From positions 3,410,001 to 3,474,000 of the forward strand of contig NW_025408669.1 in assembly GCF_020360975.1 (NCBI RefSeq): a DNA stretch of 64,000 nucleotides, given 5' to 3'. Numbering within the stretch: position 1 is the stretch's first letter; every line of letters starts with the position of its first letter. Origin of the DNA: Hirsutella rhossiliensis (Eukaryota; Ascomycota; Sordariomycetes; Hypocreales; Ophiocordycipitaceae). Below, piece after piece: positions 53,156-62,974 of this stretch. Under the pieces are notes generated by a model that was not told the DNA's origin, ran no database searches, and saw only the letters and a list, made by a program, of their open reading frames with translations. Made by a program: the position numbers and the translations under genes.

Positions 53156-53245
53156 GGGCGAATGGTTTAGTGGTATAATACTCCCTTAGCATGTTCGCTT
53201 GTTCTGATGTGGGAGTGGTCCAGGGTTCGATTCCCTGTTCGTCCA
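53156..53245 (+). tRNA. tRNA-Ala (AGC), with intron
   Basis: A full cloverleaf can be folded. The acceptor stem GGGCGAA pairs with TTCGTCC, including G3:U70, the alanine identity pair. The anticodon stem CTCCC/GGGAG closes a loop with AGC at 53188-53190. The T-arm CAGGG-TTCGATT-CCCTG is perfect. An 18-nt intron (53192-53209) sits at the canonical place, one base 3' of the anticodon. The A box is at about 53163 and the B box GTTCGATTC at about 53225. The discriminator base is A at 53245. The T-run terminator is about 30 bases downstream. Confidence 0.93.
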
Positions 53246-53276
53246 ATGTACGGGGTTAAATCCCCCGAGTGTCCGA

Positions 53277-53282
53277 TTTTTT
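53277..53282 (+). terminator. RNA polymerase III T-run terminator
   Basis: Six consecutive T residues, 31 bases after the tRNA-Ala discriminator base. Confidence 0.75.
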
Positions 53283-54313
53283 GCCTTGAGATTCATATCG
53301 CCTTGATACGAAGATGTCGTGGCTTCGTTTTTCTCTCTTCTATCAGCTTGTAATAATTCAGGTAGAAGCAAGTCCTTTTTGCTTTAATCCTTAATCCTTA
53401 CCTAAGTTAATTAGTTCACCATCTGTTCAAGGTGGATTTTAAGATCGGCTGGCTGGCTCAGTCTGTTGTCGTCAGGCCATCGGCCATACCCTACACCAAA
53501 GTAGACGGCCCGGTGCCTCGAGTCCAGCGCCGCGACATCGGATGAGGTTGGCACCCTCACCGAGCGCGGCGGTCAACCGAGCAATAGGCAGAGACTTCGA
53601 CCAGTTCGTCAAGGTGGCGAAGGCAAGCTCGTTCTTTGGAACGATCTGCCCTCGCCACTAGGCGGCAGCAACCGCTTTCCTCCTTCCCTTTGTTTGCACA
53701 CACACCCATTTTCTCTTACCCGACTCGGCCGGGCGGAGGGTGCTCTCGGAACCGGCCCTGTGAGGCCAAAACGAAAGACATGGCTGTCGCGCCTGAACGT
53801 CCCGCTGACGGGCAGCAGGCTGAGCAAAGAAGCGCCTTTGAGCCGATGAAATGCTGAATGGTGGATTGTTTACGTTCTGTGGAAGGGGCAGAAGACGCGG
53901 ATTGGTACTCGTTTCGTTTCGCGTATTGTGGGCCTACTCCGCGATAGTAGACTTCCAGCAGCTCAGCACGTCCTGTGCCCCGTCTCGGGGACCTGAGCGA
54001 CCTAAAGGTCGCTGGACGGAAAATACAATAATAATAATAATAATAATAATAGCCTCGAGTCCAGCAGCTTCCTATGTTCTGGTTTGGCTACAATGATCAC
54101 AAAATCTCGTCCATCCCCCTGGCCATGCGTACTGACCCAAGAGATTGTTCTTCTGATTTACGTTCCCATCTCTGATGGAGCAGGATTGCTTAAGAGCCAT
54201 CAGTTCGCTCCCTGGAAGTCGCTCGTGCATCCAAGACCCTCGCAAGACCCTCGCACCCAACTTTCCAACTACGCAAAACATAAGAAACACGCCCTCAAGC
54301 GCCCCCCCTTGCA
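53283..54313. other. Intergenic, tRNA to DUF6594 gene, with an (AAT)n microsatellite
   Basis: About 1 kb without a supported gene. An (AAT)n run of about eight units lies at 54027-54051. The last part is the DUF6594 3' flank. Confidence 0.6.
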
Positions 54314-56179
54314 TTACCCGAGAATCCAAGCAACAACCGCCATGGTAGCCCCGTAAGCTGCAGCACAAAGAATCCAATCCAGTGCCCCCCTATCCAGCAA
54401 CCGTACAAGCCCAGACTGTGTCAGCGCCGTCCCAACGCTGGCCCCGACAAGCGCCACGACGGTGATGCGCCCTGCAAAGTCCGGGATGATGGCAAACGTG
54501 ACGACCGGCACAAAGACTGCCACGAACATGGCAAGCGCAAGCTGCGAGAGCGACGTCGAGAGCAACGTCTCCGGTGAATCATAGCCTTGCGCGGGACGTC
54601 GCTTGATCGACGCGCTACTGTGGCCTCCCTCCGACTCTGGCTCCTTGCGGCTCGGTGGCGGCACGGCGGCCTCCTCGACCAGGCGGGGGGCCATGGCTGT
54701 TGTCCCACCGACGTCCGCCACGAGCTCCTCTGCAATGGGCAGCTCTTCTCTCACCAGAGACACCAGATCCTCGGGCAGATCGAGAAACTTTGCTTCTTCG
54801 TCCGCGATTAGCCGGCTGTTGCCGAGATAAGTTTTGTACTCGTGTATCTCGGCCAGCGATGGAGCCGGCATGTCGTGGGTTTTCACAAACGAAGTCATGA
54901 CCTTGTCTAGAAAACAGTCAGCAAATGAAGCAACTCTCCGGCCAAATCTCGGCATACTGTATTGGCATAGCTTGTAGCCAATCTGGCCCAGAATCTCCGT
55001 CCTTTGCTGTGCCAAAGCGCTGTTGGCCCAACGTTCGTGCCGGCGCGAGGCGGGAACAACCCCGTAGCCCCTTTCCATTGTGTCTTTCGTGTCCAGAGTA
55101 CGAAGTTCGTTCTCCAGGTCCACCAGGTCGGCTTGCATGTAGAGCAGGAGCCGGTGGTTGAGGGCCTCGAAGCGACGATACATGGGTGTGACGGGCGGAC
55201 CCCCTAGGCCACCAACCAGTTTGGCTGCCAAGAGTTGGTAGCCGCTCATCGGCGACTTATCTGCTCCATAGGCAGGCTGGAGGATGCTTGGAGCAGCTTG
55301 CGGCATTGTCACGTTGGCGAACGATGCATGGCTGTGGGCAATGGGAGGGGATCCATAGACGTCGGAGAAGGCCTGCGGACGTTGATATCCTGGCCCTGAA
55401 TGCGCGCCGCCAAGCCCAGGGTAACTAGAGGACCAGTTCAACCGCGGCCCGGGATCGACCGCCCTGCCATGAGCAGCTTCACCATGGTGACTGTCCAACG
55501 CTGGTGGCGCAGAGATGTTGGAGAAACCTGATACGTGGCTAGCCCCGGCTCCAGCCCTTTTATACGCCGCCTCCAGAGTTGCCCTCGGGGTCGCGCCCGG
55601 AGACACAGACACCAGGTAGTCGAGGGCGCTTGGCCGGCGCCGCGGACGTGGGGCATGGTAGACGCCCTGTACAGGTGCCGCCTGACTTGCCGTTTCGCTC
55701 CCATCATTTGTCCAATGCGGCGCTTGAGCCGAGGCTGACTCGTTTTTGACAGGCATCGGGACGCTACTCGGCATGGTCGGCGTCTTGAGAATCGTCCATT
55801 GCGAGACAACAGTCTGCGAAGGTGGCGTGCGGGGAGTCGGGGCCTGAGGCTCGCCCTCGTCGGGAACGTCTTCCACCGTCGTGCCTGGGGAATGCCCCCT
55901 GTCGTCGCCCGGCGCTGGCAGGGGAGAGATGCTCTCCGGAAGGAGAGGTGAAAAGACGTCATCTACTATGAGCGGCTCGACGACCGGTTCAACGGACTCC
56001 CCCCCCACGGCTTCTTGAGCTGCGAGATGCGAGCTGCCCGGACATGATCTCTCGGACTGTCCCTCGTGTTCGCCGACCGCTGCCGGTTCCGCGCTCGGGG
56101 GGTGTGGTCCATCGTCATTCTCATGGCAGTCCACCGATACTGGGTCCTGACCTTGACGAATCTCGGCCATTGCCTCCAT
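54314..56179 (-). CDS. DUF6594-domain membrane protein
   Basis: Two exons on the minus strand (56179-54958 and 54906-54314) give 604 residues. The 51-nt intron (GTATGC to CTAG) is stop-free and a multiple of three, so the frame also reads through. Residues 1-330 are Pro/Ser/Gly-rich and disordered. The DUF6594 domain starts at about 337 with RRFEALNHRLLLYMQADLVDLE, followed by helices and EYKTYLGNSRLIADEEAKFLDL. The last 90 residues contain three transmembrane segments (LALAMFVAVFVPVVTF, ITVVALVGASVGTAL, WILCAAAYGATMAVVAW), the usual end of this family. The family is common in Pezizomycotina and its function is unknown. The start ATG is the first in frame; a second lies three codons on. Confidence 0.85.
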   Translation of the reverse strand: MEAMAEIRQGQDPVSVDCHENDDGPHPPSAEPAAVGEHEGQSERSCPGSSHLAAQEAVGGESVEPVVEPLIVDDVFSPLLPESISPLPAPGDDRGHSPGTTVEDVPDEGEPQAPTPRTPPSQTVVSQWTILKTPTMPSSVPMPVKNESASAQAPHWTNDGSETASQAAPVQGVYHAPRPRRRPSALDYLVSVSPGATPRATLEAAYKRAGAGASHVSGFSNISAPPALDSHHGEAAHGRAVDPGPRLNWSSSYPGLGGAHSGPGYQRPQAFSDVYGSPPIAHSHASFANVTMPQAAPSILQPAYGADKSPMSGYQLLAAKLVGGLGGPPVTPMYRRFEALNHRLLLYMQADLVDLENELRTLDTKDTMERGYGVVPASRRHERWANSALAQQRTEILGQIGYKLCQYSMPRFGRRVASFADCFLDKVMTSFVKTHDMPAPSLAEIHEYKTYLGNSRLIADEEAKFLDLPEDLVSLVREELPIAEELVADVGGTTAMAPRLVEEAAVPPPSRKEPESEGGHSSASIKRRPAQGYDSPETLLSTSLSQLALAMFVAVFVPVVTFAIIPDFAGRITVVALVGASVGTALTQSGLVRLLDRGALDWILCAAAYGATMAVVAWILG

Positions 56180-57393
56180 GATGCCGAATATTCCTGGACC
56201 TTGTGCTATCTCCCTCTTGTAAGTTCACTCTGGACGACGTGCTTTCCTTGTACGGCTTGGATGACTTGGAGGAACCAAACAGTCTCACATGTGGCCGGAA
56301 GCGCGAAGGCGATTTGGCTGCGCTGCCGTTCAAAAGCAGTATGGTGCACACATGCCGTGGCAGAGTTGATAGCTTCCCGAGTCGCACAAGGAGGCCCTTG
56401 GGGCCCAGAGGTGCCAACAGCAGCGGACACGACGCGGTACGGAAATGGGCGCACTGTCGGTCGGCGCTATGACGACGAAAAAATCATCGAACACAATCCA
56501 TGGGTAAAGACCTGAGTCAGCTTGTGCAGGTTGGGCCGTGGTGCTGCTCTGCATATAACAGCAGGCAGACGTTGTGATGCATCGTGTTTCGACGTTCAAG
56601 GAACGTCCAGGCAAAGGGCGACGGTGCCTCAAGAACAGACAAGGCCGACCGGACAAAGGCCACGTTCCACCCCAAGAGCCATTGGCCCGCCGGCTGAGGC
56701 ATTTCCGACTGGGAATAGGATCTCGTTGGCCAAATCAGCGCCAGGACAGCTGGGAAGCTGGGTTGCACAGCACGCCTAGTGGCTCAGCAAGGTGCCGGCC
56801 CAGCAGGCTCGAGGCCGGGAGAGCTTGGTGCCCGACGGAGCCATGACCCTGTCGCCTGGTGGAGGTGATGAGGTGACGGTGACGGTGCCAGGATGGAAGA
56901 CTTGCTTCTTCTGTGGCGTCTGTTGATAGGGACGCGTTGACACTTCCCGATGTGGGAGTTGGCGTGTCTGCACGTACTGTACAGTGCAGGTAAGTAGGAA
57001 CTGGGTACATCTGTAGGCACTTTCCGATCCTCGGTCCGGGCTTTCTCGCGGGCCGAACTCGAACCTCTGCTGCGCCGGAGCATCATGAAGATCGGCAAGC
57101 TGTCAGAGGAGCTCGAAAATTGCGACCCGAGTGCTTTTTGTTGCGGCACAGTCGACCTGCCCTTCGGCCGGTGCACCAGAGACATTTCACCTCGCAACGT
57201 CTATACCTCCAATGCGCGCGGTCAGCCGCTGTTGAGAGGAGCCAAACTGCAGAGTACAGCGTCACCGGCCATGTTGCTGCGCGCCGTGATATAAATCGCG
57301 CGTCGTCTCATCCGGCGGCACGCTTTGCATGAACCTTCTGTCGTGCTCGCAACCATTGGCGCCACATCTGCAGCCCTTTCCCCCTTTCGCGCG
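56180..57393. promoter_or_regulatory. Divergent upstream region, DUF6594 gene / GATB
   Basis: About 1.2 kb between divergent starts. A GATATAAAT element at about 57288-57296 lies some 100 bases before the GatB start. No third gene was supported. Confidence 0.5.
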
Positions 57394-59250
57394 ATGCGCC
57401 GCAGCCCGGTTGCGGCGCTGAGGGGATACCTGCTGGGCGGTGTTCCCTCGCGTCGAGGATGCCTCGCCGCCCATCCTGTCGCAACGAGGCCTGCTTTGGT
57501 CGGGTGGAGGCTGCCCGGCGCTGTTCTTGTCCGAGCTCTCCACGCAGCTCCCGAGGCCACTGCTACACCCTCGCGACCGCCTGCTGTCCCTCTCCGGAAG
57601 CAGCTCAAGGACGAGGCCAAGCAGGCCAAGAAGCAAGGGAAGAAGAAGTCAAAGGGCGAGTCCCAGGTGGTCGAGGGCTGGGAACTGACCGTCGGAATCG
57701 AGATTCACGCCCAGCTCAACACATCGCGCAAACTCTTCTCCTCCGCAATCACGTCCTTCAACGACGAACCCAACAGCCATGTCGCGCTCTTCGACGTCGC
57801 CATGCCGGGCAGCCATCCCCTGCTGCAAGAGGACATTCTTCCGCCTGCCATTCGAGCTGCGCTGGCCCTCAACTGCGACGTGCAGCGTGTCAGCCGGTTT
57901 GACAGAAAGCATTACTTTTGGTGGGACCAGCCCTCCGGATATCAGATAACCCAGTATTACGAACCTCTGGCAAGAAACGGGCACATTACGCTGCGTGCGC
58001 GAGACGGCATTGCCCCCGAGGACGGTGAGAGCGTCGCCGTGGGCATCAAGCAGATCCAGCTCGAACAGGACACGGCCAAGACGCTTGCGCAGACCGGCAA
58101 TGTGCACTGGCTGGATTTCAATCGCGTGGGCGTGCCCCTCATCGAGATCATCACCGAGCCGCATATTCACCATCCACGGACGGCCGCCATCTTTGTCCGC
58201 AAGGTGCAGCTTCTCCTCAACACGGTCGACAGTTGCGTTTCTGGCATGGAGACGGGCGGTCTCAGGGCCGATGTGAATGTATCTGTGCGGAGAACCGATG
58301 GCTCGACCAGGGAACTCGGGACGAGGACTGAAATCAAGAACCTGAGCACCATCAAGGCCATTGAGGACGCCATCATAGCCGAACGAGATCGCCAGATCCG
58401 AGAGCTGGAGGCCGGCGGGGTCATTGCAGGAGAAACGCGTGGCTGGACACTTGGCTCCAAGGAAACAAGGCGGCTCCGAGGCAAGGAGGGCGAGGTCGAC
58501 TATCGCTACATGCCCGACCCTGACATTGCGCCTCTGGTGATTGGTGACGACCTCGTGGAACACCTGCGGACGTCGCTTGCCGTGCTGCCCGACGTCGAGA
58601 TGGACAGACTGGTCGACGAATTTGGACTTACGTCCAAGGACGCCCTGTCGCTCATCACGTTGGACATGGGAGCTCGCATCGAGTACTTCTATCGGGTACT
58701 GGACAGCCTCGATGCGAAGATCCGAGCCGAGTTTGCCCCATCGACACTCCCGGACTTGAAGAGCTACTCGACTCTTGCCGGAAATTGGATCATCCACGAG
58801 CTCGGTCGGCTCACGACATACAAGGCAGGGCCACTGGCCTTGGGAGAGCTCTCGTTTACGCCCGACGGCGAATGCCCCCAGGTCCCCGCCTCTGAGCTAT
58901 CGCAGCTGCTCTACCACCTCTACCGCAAACACATCACGGGCAAAGTGGCCAAGGAGCTCCTCGTGTCGATATACCTCGGCGAGCTCGAGGGCGGTGTGCT
59001 ACAGGCAATCAATGTCAATGATCTCTGGTTCAAGGAGATCTCCGAGCAAGAATACTCTGCGCTGGCGGACGCGGCCATGGAGGGCGAAGAAAAAGTGCTT
59101 CAGGTGTTTGTCGAGTATGAAAAGTTCCCTCAGGGCAAGCTCATGTACCTTGTGGGTAAGATGATGCGCCTCGGGCCGACGGAGCGAATCGACCCTGCAA
59201 CCGCCGAGGGCATCGTGAGGCAACGGGTCGAGGCCATGCGGGAGCCGTGA
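57394..59250 (+). CDS. PET112: Mitochondrial Glu-tRNA(Gln) amidotransferase subunit B
   Basis: A single-exon gene of 618 residues from the ATG at 57394; upstream in-frame sequence lacks an ATG. Residues 1-60 are Arg/Ala-rich without acids, a mitochondrial presequence. A basic linker is followed by the GatB catalytic domain starting VGIEIHAQLNTSRKLFS (about 99), then PGSHPLLQ, KHYFWWDQPSGYQITQYY, QLEQDTAKT, DFNRVGVPLIEIITEP, GMETGGLRADVNVS, GTRTEIKNL and EVDYRYMPDPDI, all family signatures. The C-terminal YqeY-like domain (about 470-618) carries YHLYRKHITGKVAKELL. With GatA and GatF/GatC it converts Glu-tRNA(Gln) to Gln-tRNA(Gln) in mitochondria. The conserved phosphoryl- and tRNA-binding regions appear intact. 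Confidence 0.95.
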   Translation: MRRSPVAALRGYLLGGVPSRRGCLAAHPVATRPALVGWRLPGAVLVRALHAAPEATATPSRPPAVPLRKQLKDEAKQAKKQGKKKSKGESQVVEGWELTVGIEIHAQLNTSRKLFSSAITSFNDEPNSHVALFDVAMPGSHPLLQEDILPPAIRAALALNCDVQRVSRFDRKHYFWWDQPSGYQITQYYEPLARNGHITLRARDGIAPEDGESVAVGIKQIQLEQDTAKTLAQTGNVHWLDFNRVGVPLIEIITEPHIHHPRTAAIFVRKVQLLLNTVDSCVSGMETGGLRADVNVSVRRTDGSTRELGTRTEIKNLSTIKAIEDAIIAERDRQIRELEAGGVIAGETRGWTLGSKETRRLRGKEGEVDYRYMPDPDIAPLVIGDDLVEHLRTSLAVLPDVEMDRLVDEFGLTSKDALSLITLDMGARIEYFYRVLDSLDAKIRAEFAPSTLPDLKSYSTLAGNWIIHELGRLTTYKAGPLALGELSFTPDGECPQVPASELSQLLYHLYRKHITGKVAKELLVSIYLGELEGGVLQAINVNDLWFKEISEQEYSALADAAMEGEEKVLQVFVEYEKFPQGKLMYLVGKMMRLGPTERIDPATAEGIVRQRVEAMREP

Positions 59251-59521
59251 TGGAAGTCGGTCCCCGCCACTGCCCGTGTCGCTTCGGGGGGTCTCACGAA
59301 CGCTTATTCATGCCACCGACCACAGCACTTGGCTGTACTAGCACACGAGACGGCCCCTATCTGCAAAGGGGACGCGAATCACGCGCACATGGTACCACGT
59401 CCCGTCTCACTGTCGCATGCCACAAAGCAAGCAAGACGGGATGAAACCAGCTCGACGATCCTGGACATGAACGAGAGCGCCGGGACAGCGACAGCTGGGC
59501 TCGACTAAGCCTCACCGCTTG

Positions 59522-60439
59522 ATGCATTCGAGCTGGCACCTTCGTCCGCACTCATCAGTCGACGGCCCGATCAGTTTACGCAAAATGCTCAATTATGTGA
59601 TGGCTACATTCAAAGTTGACAATCCCCGGGGACATGAACTACTTGAACCGATTCGATCCTCGATCACCACAGTGAATTTGCGGACTCGCCACGTCGTCTC
59701 TTTCTCTACGCCTTCGAGTCGAGGCGTCACCGGTACTCTAGAGATGCCTGTGGCTGGTGGCCCGAAACCATCCCCGCCGACACCCCCCCTGCCGTTGGCC
59801 GGCTCAGGGCTGTCCTTGAATTCTTCGACTCGATTATCGAACCTGGCCAAGTTGTCGGCAACGGCCTCTACGGCTCCCAACCACTCTTCCACGGGAATCA
59901 TGGCGTCAGCCACAGGGACCGAAAACTTGGTCGCAAGCGGGCCGCTGCGGAGCCAGAAGGATCCGGAGGGTCTCTCGAATGGAGCGACTGCTGCCATAGT
60001 TGTCGGCATCATACTGGTGTTGGCGGCGTGCGTGTATGCCATTTGGCTCCTAATCCAGAGCAAGAGAAGGGAGCGACGAAAAGGCACGCTGGCTGACCCT
60101 TTGTCGAGGTGGTCCCTGGGAGATGGGTTGCCGATGCACCGTCTGCATCGCCATCACGCACAGTTTGCAACTGGCGACCCGGACACTTGGTTTCCGGGCC
60201 GGGACGCAGGTGATGCGAAGGCGCCGACCTGGGCTTCTACACGGAGCTCACCGTGGGTGCCTGGCACGGCCGGAAGCCAGCAATATGTATGGCCCAGGCC
60301 ACCGAGGGACGGATTGCCCAGCTATCCATGGCCCGGGCCGGCAAGCAGCTGCAGGTGGAGGGAAGAAGAGGCGTGGTCGAGGCACATGGGGGTCCATGGC
60401 AGACGAGGACGTGCAGCAACGGATATGGGACAGTTCTAG
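59522..60439 (+). CDS. Putative single-pass membrane protein, Ser/Thr-rich
   Basis: A 305-codon open frame starting at the ATG at 59522. The N-terminal 150 residues are Ser/Thr/Pro-rich with several N-glycosylation-like sites. A strong transmembrane segment lies at about 154-178 (AAIVVGIILVLAACVYAIWLL), immediately followed by the stop-transfer cluster KRRERRKG. The cytoplasmic tail is Trp-, Pro- and Arg-rich. The layout resembles fungal wall-sensor or Skg6-like membrane proteins, but there is no clear signal peptide at this start and no conserved domain, so an upstream exon may be missing. It lies 271 bases downstream of PET112 on the same strand. The hydrophobic-basic junction is the main reason for calling it. 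Confidence 0.45.
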   Translation: MHSSWHLRPHSSVDGPISLRKMLNYVMATFKVDNPRGHELLEPIRSSITTVNLRTRHVVSFSTPSSRGVTGTLEMPVAGGPKPSPPTPPLPLAGSGLSLNSSTRLSNLAKLSATASTAPNHSSTGIMASATGTENLVASGPLRSQKDPEGLSNGATAAIVVGIILVLAACVYAIWLLIQSKRRERRKGTLADPLSRWSLGDGLPMHRLHRHHAQFATGDPDTWFPGRDAGDAKAPTWASTRSSPWVPGTAGSQQYVWPRPPRDGLPSYPWPGPASSCRWREEEAWSRHMGVHGRRGRAATDMGQF

Positions 60440-61159
60440 TGGCCCCTTGAGCTCCTGTTGCGCGTCCGCCAGCTGCCGAGGTCGATGTTACGTTGAATCT
60501 ATGGTTTTTGCTTTCAACTCTGGACGCCCAGGTCCTGACAGGAGAGGAGTGTACAACATCCGTGGTCAAGCAGCTCTTAGTTAGGATAAATGGCTGCTGG
60601 CAATGGAGACAGCACACGGCTTACACTTGTGCAGATCTGGACCGACCCTGACCCTGACCAGCGAGCAACATGGGTGTTGAAGAAGAATTGAAGAATTCTG
60701 TCCTCGCGCTGACCCGCTGCCTCGGGTCACTGCCGCTGCCCCCTGCTGCTGCAAGGAGGCGGCCGGGCGATCTCGATGGTTGGGCCAGGCCCAGTACGTC
60801 ATCAGGGGATCCGCTCTCCTGCCATTTGCTGGTTGCCGCCCCGCGCGCCGATCCGTCCATGACATCACGATGAGCCAGCCCCGGGAAGGGAAGCTCCGCC
60901 AACTGCACTCGGATCGTACAGTATATAAACCACGGCCCTTCGACTCGCCCTCAACTCGCGTGAGCCAATCTGCTTGCATTCAACTCCTCAGGCCCAATTC
61001 AACCCCCATCCATCTCGCAGGCCTGCACCTCGTGACCCTAATCCGAGCCCCGCGCGAGCAGCAGCCCCAAGCTCCAAGACACCAAGTTCTCTCCCTCGGC
61101 ACAAAGGCACAACACCCCCCCCATCCACCCAAAAAGCACACCAAGCGAAAGGGACAGCT
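60440..61159. promoter_or_regulatory. Upstream region of the LEA-like gene, with TATA box
   Basis: About 720 bases. TATATAA at 60922-60928 lies about 230 bases before the start codon, and the leader between them is very C-rich, a pattern of well-expressed fungal genes. No other gene was seen. Confidence 0.5.
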
Positions 61160-61626
61160 ATGCCCCCCGCAACCATGTCGTTCCTCTCGGAAAAGTTCGT
61201 CCGCCTCGCGGTCCCCGCCTCGCGCCTGGCCGCCGTCCGCACCGCCGCCGCCGCCCCGCGCGCCTTCACCACGTCTGCCGCCGTGCGGAAATCGCCCACC
61301 GAGACGGTCAAGGATGGGCTCAAGGCCGTGGACAGGACTGTCAGCGACAATGTCGTGATCCCTGGGCTCGACGCGGCTGGTGCGTTTCTGCTCCCTGCCT
61401 TCACACACTCTCCGGTCGATGATGACGGCGTTTCGCTGACATTGTTTGTCCCGTTCTAGCAAAAGCAAAGGACGTCGCGCAGAACATGACCAAGGGTGAC
61501 GCCAAGGGGAAGGCACAGGAGATGAAGGGCAAGGCGCAAGAGATGAAGGGTCAGGTCAAGGGCGCTGCGCACGAGACGGCTGGAAAGGCAAAGGGCGCGG
61601 CCGAGGAAGCCAAGCGCAAGCTGTAG
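61160..61626 (+). CDS. Small mitochondrial LEA-like protein
   Basis: Two exons, 61160-61379 and 61460-61626, give 128 residues; the 80-nt intron runs GTGCGT to TCTAG and splits an Ala codon. The N-terminus (MSFLSEKFVRLAVPASRLAAVRTAAAAPRAFTTSAAVRK, described here in two overlapping parts: a hydrophobic-basic helix, then RAFTTSAAV) is a good mitochondrial presequence with a likely cleavage near FTTSA. The C-terminal 50 residues are Lys/Ala/Gly/Glu-rich with repeated MKGKAQEMKGQ and GKAKGAAEEAK units, like 11-residue group 3 LEA repeats that form amphipathic helices on drying or stress. A stress-protection role is inferred from that composition. ATG 61175 is an alternative start. It converges with the GPR1/FUN34 transporter across an AT-rich insert. 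Confidence 0.75.
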
Positions 61627-61679
61627 CTGGGCTGAGCAAGTCAAGATCACAACCAAATTGGCCGGCAACCTCGACTGTA

Positions 61680-62060
61680 CAACATGTACACAAACCCTTT
61701 ACTACAAACTCTCAGGTCCTTTACGTCATAGAGTAAGGACATGGTGTAAAAGACGTAAATTTAATAAACTCATCAGGCTTAATATTATTAACGTTTGTGT
61801 CGTACTATGCATTGTAAAAAATATATGTTGGGCAATATTATCATTGTTTCGCAATTGTGCACGATCAAGGACAAGTAGAAAACTAATCATCGAAACTACA
61901 ATGGTACTTTTACGTCAAGTATTAGAGACAGTTGTAGAAGCGTAGATATGGGTATAAAAGAAGGAAGTCAAGTAATTACAACCTCTTCGATAGCAATACA
62001 TGATCATTTTATGCAATTTCAGTACATATCTCCACCGATCTCGGGGATAGAAAAGCACTG
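61680..62060. other. AT-rich insert between two convergent genes
   Basis: About 0.38 kb of clearly AT-rich sequence (roughly two-thirds A+T in the middle) between GC-rich exons. One plus-strand frame is open from about 61658 to 61945, but it has no recognised domain. The sharp change in composition suggests an insertion of different origin, for example mitochondrial DNA or a relic element, or strong local mutation bias. Confidence 0.55.
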
Positions 62061-62127
62061 AAAACTTCCGGCCAAATCCATGTACAGTAGAATGCGGGAT
62101 ACATGGGAGCTTTGCTTGTCAATCCTG

Positions 62128-62974
62128 TCACACAGCATTGGTGGTCCGATACTGCTTCGGGGTATAGGAAAACTCCCCGAGGGGGAACCTGACCCAAGTC
62201 GTATCCTCGGTCATGAGTCCCGAACTGCCGGCGTAAAAGGCAGCCAGAGCGCAAATTATGGCAAAGACACCGCCCGCACGGTTGACACGGATGGCGGCGG
62301 TGAGGTGCGTCGAAGAGACGAACTGGGCGATGCTGAGGAAGAAGAAGGCGAGGGCTAGGAAACCGAGCACGACAAGGATGGTAATGTTTGTCCTGAGGGC
62401 GGCGACGAAGAAGATGAGGGTGAGGAAGCACCAGAGGATGAGGAAGATGCCGAGGGCAAAGCTGTAAGCGCGCTCATCGCCTTGGTAGGCCTGCTTGATG
62501 CCGAGCGACGGGACGAGGAACATGGCAAAGGCGAGCCAAAAGGCGCCATAGGAGCAGTGGACCGTGGTGCCAAACGTGTTGCCGACGCGAAACTCCATGA
62601 TGCCGGCAATGAACTGTGCTGCACCGCCAAAGAAGACGGCAAGGCCAAAGACGGCCTGGTCGGGGCCCACGTTGCCCAGCGGATTGGAGCCGGGAAGTCT
62701 GCATTGAGGAGCAACGAGGTAAGCGACGTGATGAGGAGAGAAGGCCGAGGATTGGCACTCACCCTGCGCCGCATTGATAGAGACCGAGGACAAAGGTGGT
62801 CAGGGCAAAGCTGATGAGGCCCAGCGGACCGGGATTGGCAATCTTGAAGAACTGCGGGTCGTTGACTTGAGAGACCATGGACTGATGGGGCTTGCCGTTG
62901 ACGCCATTGCCCGCGTCTCTAGTACGGTGGTGGCCATCGGTATAAGCCTGTTCAGCAGCCGTCGTCGAAGCCAT
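62128..62974 (-). CDS. GPR1/FUN34/YaaH (SatP) family acetate or ammonia transporter
   Basis: Two exons on the minus strand (62974-62763 and 62698-62128) give 260 residues. The 64-nt intron (GTGAGT to TGCAG) joins LGLYQCGAG to LPGSNPLGNVGPDQ. The family signature NPGPLGLISFALTTFVL is a variant of the usual NPAPLGL box. Six hydrophobic segments follow, including VFGLAVFFGGAAQFIAGI with the conserved FFGGAAQ-IAGIMEF motif, SYGAFWLAFAMF, FFVAALRTNITILVVLGFLALAFFFLS split over two helices, and GVFAIICALAAFYAGSSG. The family exports or imports acetate, succinate or ammonium in the plasma membrane (Ady2/Ato in yeast, AcpA in Aspergillus). Substrate cannot be read from sequence. It converges with the LEA-like gene. 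Confidence 0.92.

Noticed and set aside
57649..58797. A 380-codon antisense frame within the GatB gene
   Set aside because: GatB signatures on the plus strand are continuous; the antisense product has none.
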